Assembly: GCA_028023455.1 (NCBI GenBank)
Contig: JAQFVV010001086.1
Span: 1-64,000 of the forward strand
From: Epiperipatus broadwayi
Taxonomy: Eukaryota > Onychophora > Udeonychophora > Euonychophora > Peripatidae
Reading direction: 5' to 3'
Length of the DNA: 64,000 nt
A model generated the notes under the pieces. That model saw nothing but the letters and a program-made list of their open reading frames with translations, was not told where the DNA came from and did no database searches. Of this stretch, positions 56,742 through 64,000 are shown one piece after another. The position numbers were made by a program, and so were the translations under genes. Within the stretch, counting starts at the first letter, position 1; every line of letters starts with the position of its first letter.

Positions 56742-57401
56742 TTGGGACATTTTATTAGATATTTAAGGAAAAATATTAAAGTTTATGGAATGTTTAAAAT
56801 TTGTATTAAATGTATTAATGAATGGATTAATTTGAAATTAAAAATTGTAAAAATTAATTTGGATATTAGATTTTTAAAGAAATGTAAAAAATATGGAGTG
56901 ATTCCTGTTTTCATTAAATTGTATAATATTAAAATATTTTTTAATGATAAAATAATTTTTAAATTGGAAATGAAAATATTATGTAAATTTATAAAAATAT
57001 TATATATTAAAAAAGAATGTTATTTAAAGAGGATTAAGGTATTATATATTGGTTTGACTAAATTAATTACATTTAGGGAGGAATTTTTACTATATCAGAT
57101 TTTTTATAATAAAATGGAAATTTTTAGAAAAAAAGTAATTGAAAGACATAATAAAAAACTTAATTTGTTGTTAAATAAAAATTTTAGGGAAAATATAGAA
57201 AATATTTCAAATAAAATGAAAAGTTGTTCAAATAGTAATAATTTAAAAGAGAATTTTATAATAAATTTAACAAATACTGTTTTTAATAAAGATGAAATTA
57301 ATATTCTAAATAAAGGACTTAAATATGTTCCAAATAGACAAGTTAATATTTGTAAACAAATTATTGATATTAAAGTGAAAAAAAAAAGATATAATTATTG
57401 A
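56742..57401 (+). pseudogene. PLE N-terminal domain
   Basis: The 219-residue frame contains IRFLKKCKKYGVIPVFIKLYN-type sequence (about residues 42-63; RFLKKCKKYGVIPVF is characteristic of PLE N-termini), a basic helical stretch, and FNKDEINILNKGLKYVPNRQ (about 182-201), matching the LSxxEixLLskGLxFxP signature before PLE RT cores. It ends when an A8 run (57378-57386) shifts frame. The other frame goes on with [20 protein letters not shown] up to the TA array. The first Met may not be the natural start. Confidence 0.75.
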
Positions 57402-57498
57402 TAAATTTAATAATGGTGGAATAGATATAGGAATTAATAAAGACCTTTTGTTTAATGAAATTAAATATGAATTTAAAAAATTGGAATATGACATGATA

Positions 57499-57629
<131 letters not shown>

Positions 57630-57667
57630 TTAATAAAAGGGAATTAAAAATAATTAATAATATTAGA

Positions 57668-58096
57668 TTGAAATATAAAGATTTGATTTTTTTAAAAGGA
57701 GATAAATCTACTAGTATGGTAGTAATAGAGAAAACTGAATATAATAATAAAATGAATTATTTATTAAAAGAAAGTTATTTTAAGATAATAAAAAAAGGTA
57801 AAAGTTTGCAGATTAATATAAAGATTAATAAGATTATTACTGAAATGGAAAATAAAGGATATATTAAAAAAATAGATATGTTTATGCTTAAAAGGATGGA
57901 CTATAGATGTGCAACAATTACTGGAATACCAAAGGTACATAAAGACGGGGTACCTTTAAGACCAATTATTAGTTGTAGGGATACTTGTTATGAAAATATT
58001 TCAAAATGGATATTTAATAATATTTTTAAAAAATATAATAAAGAATATAATAAAGAAAATAAAAAAATAAGGTATGTAATTCAATGGATTTTATAG
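57668..58096 (+). pseudogene. PLE reverse transcriptase, finger region
   Basis: [21 protein letters not shown] (about residues 9-29) and GIPKVHKDGVPLRPIIS (about 86-102) are the two conserved blocks that precede RT motif A in PLEs; the second matches GLPKIHKPDTPLRPIVS of the 43-kb element. The frame is lost near 58080, and the next overlapping frame (from 58084) carries on. Confidence 0.85.
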
Positions 58097-58518
58097 AAAA
58101 ATTAAATGAATTCTTAAAATTTGTTAAGTTTAAAAATATTTATTTTATTAAAATAGATATTATTAATATGTATAATAATATTGATCCAGATATAGCTATA
58201 AATAATGTTTTGGAATTTTACATTAATGATAAAAATAAAAAATTAAAAATTGATACTTGTTTGGTATATGAAATTTTATCGATTTGTTGTAAAAATTTGA
58301 TTTTTAAATTTAAAGATAAGTTTTATGAGCAAATAAATGGATTAAGTATGGGAAGTAGTTTAAGTGATTTTTTGGCGGATGTATACATGAATAATTTTGA
58401 AAAAAAATTTTTAGATTTAAATTTTAGTCTGTGTTTTTTTGTTAGATATGTAGATGACTATTTCATGGTTTTTAAAGGAAACAAAAGAAAAGCTAAAAGT
58501 TTTTTTAAAATACATTAA
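58084..58518 (+). pseudogene. PLE reverse transcriptase, catalytic palm
   Basis: Motif A IKIDIINMYNNID (about residues 21-33), motif B GLSMGSSLSDFLADVYMNNFE (about 86-106) and motif C VRYVDDYFMVF (about 121-131). The three catalytic Asp positions are intact. The frame ends by a one-base shift in a T-run near 58500-58506, after which FLKYINNIEENIKFTMEEE and YMDLKIEK follow in the next frame to 58650. Confidence 0.9.
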
Positions 58519-59042
58519 TAATATTGAGGAAAATATAAAATTTACTATGGAAGAAGAATTGGATAATAAAATTGATTATATGGATCTAAAAATTGAAAAG
58601 ATTATAAGGAATAATATAATTAATATTAATACTTCGGTTTTTAGAAAAAAAAAAAATTCATGGTCTAATTGTAAATTGGTTTTTAGATATTGATAAGCAT
58701 TGTAAAATTAATACTATAAAAAATAGAATTAGGAGAGCAATGTTAATATGTTCTAATGAGTTATTATTGAACAAGGAACTAGTTTTAATAAAAAAGGAAT
58801 GTTATTTGAATGAATATCCTAATAAAATTATTGAAAAAAATTTTTTGAGATATAATTTAAATTTAATAAAAAGGAAAATTGAAGAAGAAAATAAAATTAA
58901 AAATAAGGATAAAAAATTAGATAAGGTATACATAGGTTTTAAAGTATCAAAAAATATTTTTATTAGAATTAAAAATATTTGTAAAAAAAAAAAAATAATA
59001 ATATTAAATTATTTCCTGTATATAAGAAAAAGAAAGATTTAA
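58519..59042 (+). pseudogene. PLE RT C-terminal part and linker
   Basis: Two frame changes occur in A-runs (about 58646-58658 and 58982-58994). Between them the frame gives HGLIVNWFLDIDKHC, IKNRIRRAMLICSNE and YIGFKVSKN, the region linking RT to endonuclease in PLEs (RRAxxICS is typical). No domain of its own is recognised. Confidence 0.7.
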
Positions 59043-59047
59043 AAAAG

Positions 59048-59362
59048 ATGATTAATTATTATGATAAGTTTAACATGCTTGAGGCAATGAAAGGAGTATA
59101 TATTATTAAATGTTTAGATTGTTGGAAGGAGGGTAAAAGTATTTCTTATATTGGAAATACTAAGAATAAATTAGAAACAAGGTTAAAACAACATTTATCT
59201 GATAAAAAATCTGCAATTTATTTTCATAGGTGTAAATTTGCTCATACTGACTACAAAATTGAACTTTTAGAAACTGTAAATAATTATAAAGAAAGGTTTT
59301 TAAAAGAAAATTTCTACATTAAGAAATTTAACACATTTATGAATAGAAAACTGATAGATTAA
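59048..59362 (+). pseudogene. PLE GIY-YIG endonuclease
   Basis: 104 residues: KGVYIIKCLDCWKEGKSISYIGNTKNKLETRLKQH (about 15-49) shows the GVY-YIG core, a CxxC pair, and the catalytic Arg and His. FAHTDYKIE and ERFLKENFYIKK supply the distal part with the catalytic Glu, and INRKLID-like residues end it at TAA 59360. The domain itself has no stop and all landmarks, but sits out of frame with the RT because of the upstream A-run. Confidence 0.85.
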
Positions 59363-59689
59363 GATAACAATTAATGACTAGTTTGAGGAATTTTATCCAT
59401 TTAAATAATTTAATTGTTAGTTATAAATAAAAAGGGTTTTTTATATTTTTTGAGAGATTTTTTTTGTGGGATTTTTTATTTTTTGGAGAAGGTAATTTTT
59501 TTTTTTTATATTTTATATTTTATTTTTTATTTTTTATTCTTTTTTATTCTATTTTATTTTTTATTTTTTATTCTATTTTGTTTATATTCGTAATTTTAAT
59601 TTTTTATTTTCGTTTTATTTGTGTATTTATTTATTTATTTATTATTTATTGAAAATATTGTTTGTATTTTTTCTTAGTGGCTTGAAAAA

Positions 59690-59716
59690 GACTATAAGGA
59701 TAGAAATAGTCGAAAC
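59690..59716 (+). other. PLE 3' stem-loop ending in GAAAC
   Basis: GACTAT and ATAGTC pair perfectly around a 10-base loop, followed at once by GAAACATTG and preceded by CTTGAAAAA. Same design as in the unrelated 43-46 kb family, with a completely different stem sequence, so the structure rather than the sequence is conserved. Confidence 0.6.
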
Positions 59717-59780
59717 ATTGCTTATTGAATGTAAATTTTTATATAGTTAAATAAAGAACAAGTTTTTTAAAGAAATTGGT

Positions 59781-62700
59781 TGGTGAATCTATATTGGATA
59801 ATATTTGGTATTTAGCTTCTGACAAAGATAAAGGTCACAATATATATAGTATTTGTTTTCCTCATCTCATCTTTCTTCATTTATATACTACGTACTATTA
59901 TATTTATATATTATAACTCTCTCCCAACACCTCTCCTACCTTTCTTAACAACAAATACCCGGAGTCACCAATTCTATTGATCATAGAATAAACTATTAGT
60001 CTGATTTTACTTTAAATTATTCATGAGGCTCTTAATAGATGTTCTACCTTAGCTTAGCTCAGTTGGGGGATACAGAGATCTTCAAGGTGTAAAATGTATA
60101 TTAGATGTGGGAGTAAACATTATGATTAATAGGAACAAAACATCTATTAAGTTCTAAAATAAATAAAGAATTAAAATTGATAAAGTTCTACCATTTGAAT
60201 TGACAAGTTATAGTCTATACTTCATCTCCTCCCATCATTCACATGCATTGATCAATCTCTACTGCGTTAGAAAATTAAATTAATAAATAAAGATGTAATG
60301 CTGATTAACTATACTGTATAGCAAGTTGGAACTAAATACAAAATAAAATATAACATTACTTAACTTTTTATTGTACAATAATTTAAACTAATTAACTGAT
60401 TTAATGTCTAATCTAAAGAATAAGTGATTATCTCAGGGAATTAATTTATTGCATGGCTTAATTTCAAATCTATACTTTCCAACAATTACTAATTAGTATT
60501 ATGACAGTAATAATACAAATTAAGCAGTATCCTAGTAAAATAATGATAGTCAGATAATGAAAGAAATAGGGTGCGTTTTGATTTCAACTCATCATCTAAA
60601 TAATAACTAAATGATAAAATTTTCAGAGGATCATTAAATAATCCACATTTCATACAGTGGTTGGATCAAGGATAGCCACAGCATGAGATCTGAACATGTT
60701 CATCATTAAATTATGGAATAATGCAATCATATCATATTAGATATGTAAATGTGTGTGCATGTGTCGAAATGTGAAATATGAATGTGTGTCAAAGAAGAAT
60801 TCTGAACACAACATTAAATAAATAACACATTTATTTACAAGATAATCTAAACAAACATTTGGTTTTATAATTTATGCATATACATGTTCTGGATTATTTT
60901 AATATCTATGGTTAAATGGTCTACATAAGAGCAAATAAAATAAAGATAACTTTCTATAATTTATTTAACATAAGCCAGCTATCAGATCATTCTGATAGAC
61001 TTATGGAAGACACATTATTATCGCAGTACTAAAATAATAACACAAAACTAAACTTATTGATATTTTAATTGCAGCATTTGTTCAAGCTATCAGTCAATTC
61101 TAATAAACATATGACACACAAACATTATAATACTACACTAAGATAATTAAGTATAAAATAAGAAATATGTATTATTTTATGTTCAATACACTCAAGCTAT
61201 TAATCACTTCTGATATGCTCATGAAAAATAAAAACTATTAAACACTAGCATTAAAATTATAAAGTAAAGCTAAAGTTCTTGACATTTTACTTCAAATGCA
61301 CATCAAACAAAAAGGGAGGGTTTAAATCTAAGAGAAAGTGTATGAATAAGAGGTCAAACTAAATATTTTGTGATGAGCAAAAATAAACTTAAACTTCATA
61401 ACACATAGCAATACAATTTTTATCTATGTTTTCTCAAAACATTCAGTATAATCATATCATTCCATGACTACAATATGTTTTTGTAATGGATGTAAAACAA
61501 CCAGTATTTTATAGTGCAACTAAGAGAAATATTAATTTTATATAATTACCACACTAAATTTGACTTTTTAAAATACAGGTACTATTTACAACAATTATTA
61601 TAATATTTGTATACAAAACAATTAAAAATAAATAAATGTAAAATCACAAACATTTGAGAAATGAAATTAATTGTTTAGAATAGCTTCTAATCAGCATCAG
61701 TTGACTGCTGTTTAAGAATCAATCATAATCGTATTTTTAATATTATAAGCATTATTTACTGTAAGAATTATATTTGTATAAAAGCAGGGGGGAATAACAT
61801 TAAATTATAAAATAATATGAAAAATTATGAGTTACCACTAATCTTCAAAAAAGATTTATAACACACACCATATGAGCAAAATTCAAATTTATTTGATTTT
61901 TGCAAAATACACACAAACTTAGGAACATATTGAGATGGATACCTGTAATCTCAAAAAAATATATAAAATTAAGGCATATGAAAATTTCTAGTGGTATCAA
62001 CTGAATAAAATTCTAGTAAAAATATAACAAAAATTATTTTGTAGTAGCAAATAATAAACAATAGTATGCTCTTAATCAACTCATTTTTTTAAAATAAACA
62101 TTGTTTCAATTAAAGACTAAAATACATATTAAAATTATTATTATTCAATTAAACACTGTAGAAAAATTCCAATAATGTTACATTTACTTAAACTTCTATA
62201 AAAAAATATGCTACATATAAATTAGTTGAATTTGTTGTCAAACTTTACTTTTAAAATATTCTAAAAAATTTAAAAAAGAATAAGTAAATATAATATTATT
62301 AATGCATATTTAGGTGATGGTTAATTAAATAATTACTTACATAATTAAGAATTTATTTAACATGTTCTGATCAAAAAGCAACAAAATAGTTTAATTTTTG
62401 CTGTTTTGGTTACTATGATGGCATTGATGTCACCAATGTAGCTGTTCTTCACTATTTTGCAGTTATCAACAATGTTAGATAACTGAACTCAGATTTTTTA
62501 AAAATAAATATTATAAATTAAAATTATGATTTTAAAAAGTATATTGGAGATAAGCAGAAGTATATAGATCTCATACAAAATTTTAATTTTTGGACAAACC
62601 TACAAAGATCTTATTTGCATGTCAAACCGAGCTCAAATTTTATGGCCAATTATTACGGTTTGATTTGAATTAGTAAAATTAAAAAAATGTAATTATCAGT

Positions 62701-64000
62701 AGTGAATCCCATATTTATGCTTATTTAGGCTACATGTTTAAAATATTTATTTTAAATCAAAAATTTAAGAAATAGATGTTTATTGAAAATAAATTATACA
62801 AATCTAATTTGCATAATATTTACTGGCTAACATTAATGGCAATCATAAATGACAGAGAAAAAGTTATTTTTGAAATATAAATATAAATAAATGTAATTTA
62901 TATTTTAAAGGCATATTTTCATTCTTTATAAATTCACAATTAAAATTCATTCATTAACATTTAAAAAAATGGAATTTAAATAAGAAATATTTCATTTCAA
63001 TAACTTTTCTAGATAAACAAAACTTTCAATGGTGTAAAGAATGCTATTTTTACAGTGTTATTTTAAATCTTTTGCAAAGTTCAAATATTAATTTTTAGAA
63101 TATTTATGTTTGAAAGCTTACATTTGCAATAAATAATGTAATAATTATCAATATAGGATATACAAATAAGATTTAATTGTAAAAATAATGTTTCAAAAAT
63201 AAGTAGAATATTTTGTCCAAGGTCTTTCAAATAAAAGAATACTTGAGGCCTCATGATTAAATGCTATATTTCGCTAAGCTATATTTAAATTATTGCTACA
63301 TTTAATTTGATTTTACACACATAAAATAATAATAAGTTTTTAAGAGGAATTGCTAATCTTAACTGACAATTATATTGTTTTTAAAAACAAAATAAAGCAC
63401 TACTTTTTGTTATTAGATTTTTAATTACAGAAAATGCAGTACTAAAGTTGCCTTAATTAAATTACTGTTAGAATTACATTAAAACATTAATATCACATTG
63501 AAAATAGTAAGTAAATGTAAACAATAAATGTATTCCTAGAATTGATTATTTCTCAATTGATTTTCTGAGTTACAGATGTTGTCCAGTTTTTAAACAGAAA
63601 TATATATTTGTTAAGAAATTATTCCACATTTTTTAACATTAATTTCACTACTCACATGTCATAAAATGTTTACAGAGAGAAAAAAATAAATGTGGCATTA
63701 ATATTACATGTATATAGCACATATTGATTAACATCAAACACTGGCTATATTAGTGCAATGCCCCAACAACAAATGCGGTTCCCATGCCATACAGAAAATG
63801 ACATTTTCATAAACTGTGTAAGATCTTATATAGCCACATGTAAATTTCTGTAATATACATGACTTTAATCATAAACAGTAATTTTTTTAATATAGCTTGT
63901 ATTGAAGTTGTCATAACTTTAAGGCTTACATGGTTAACAGTGCTTTAAAATAGTTTTTCTGTGTGTAAAACTCACAAATAGATGAGAATAAAGGAAATGG
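59781..64000. other. AT-rich non-coding DNA to the window end
   Basis: No gene or long array. A diverged repeat of roughly 110 bp starts near 60973, 61085 and 61193 (agctatcagatca-ttctgata and variants). A tRNA A-box-like word (tagctcagttgg, 60055-60066) lacks a B box downstream. Confidence 0.5.

Noticed and set aside
60055-60066. tRNA A-box-like word tagctcagttgg
   Set aside because: No B box, acceptor pairing or cloverleaf can be formed with the following 60 bases.

Overview
The window reads as repeat-dominated, extremely AT-rich nuclear DNA from an invertebrate-type animal genome; by eye GC is about a quarter, though I could not count it. I find no host exon, no intact host gene and no convincing tRNA or rRNA. 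The identifiable proteins are all from retroelements. Most belong to Penelope-like elements (PLEs), whose reverse transcriptase (RT) is followed by a GIY-YIG endonuclease (EN). Such elements, together with dozens of long (TA)n and (TAA)n arrays, fit AT-rich invertebrates such as cnidarians, flatworms, molluscs or arachnids. The sequence does not let me choose among them.

Layout. 0-11 kb: (TA)n and (GA)n arrays, two members of a small terminal-inverted-repeat family (1529-1650 and the perfect hairpin 8101-8274), a decayed LINE RT (3.37-3.67 kb) and a PLE endonuclease fragment bounded by 217-bp inverted arms (5842-6655). 11-22 kb: a ribozyme-family fragment (11.1 kb), a diverged LTR-like repeat (13.5-14 kb), a truncated PLE (16.66-17.31 kb), a 210-bp TAA array, inverted-repeat and 65-bp-period repeats (18.7-20.25 kb) and a PLE-type terminus (21.8 kb). 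22-36 kb: mostly featureless A/T DNA, a 396-bp foldback (26.5-26.9 kb) and a 4.2-kb palindrome with 2-kb arms (29131-33337) lying between LTR-like direct repeats. 36-47 kb: simple repeats, then a young PLE inverted dimer (43017-46245). 47-56 kb: a 310-bp tandem duplication and a 226-bp element at 54673-54898 carrying a hammerhead ribozyme with a canonical core. 56.7-59.8 kb: a second, very AT-rich PLE family, nearly full length but frameshifted. 60-64 kb: featureless except for weak repeats.

The common theme is inversion at TA arrays. Three loci (11.1, 16.7 and 43-46 kb) have an antisense piece of an element's own 3' end or body joined to a 5'-truncated sense copy, bounded by (TA)n arrays. 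Short unique sequences also recur in inverted form across TA arrays (2.0, 17.3 and 28.2 kb), and other perfect or near-perfect palindromes occur. The 11.1-kb copy begins within a few bases of the predicted cleavage site of the 54.8-kb ribozyme, which suggests that ribozyme-cut RNA was the template. Foldback or template-switch synthesis at cruciform-prone TA tracts, combined with PLE-type retrotransposition, is my inference for the whole pattern.
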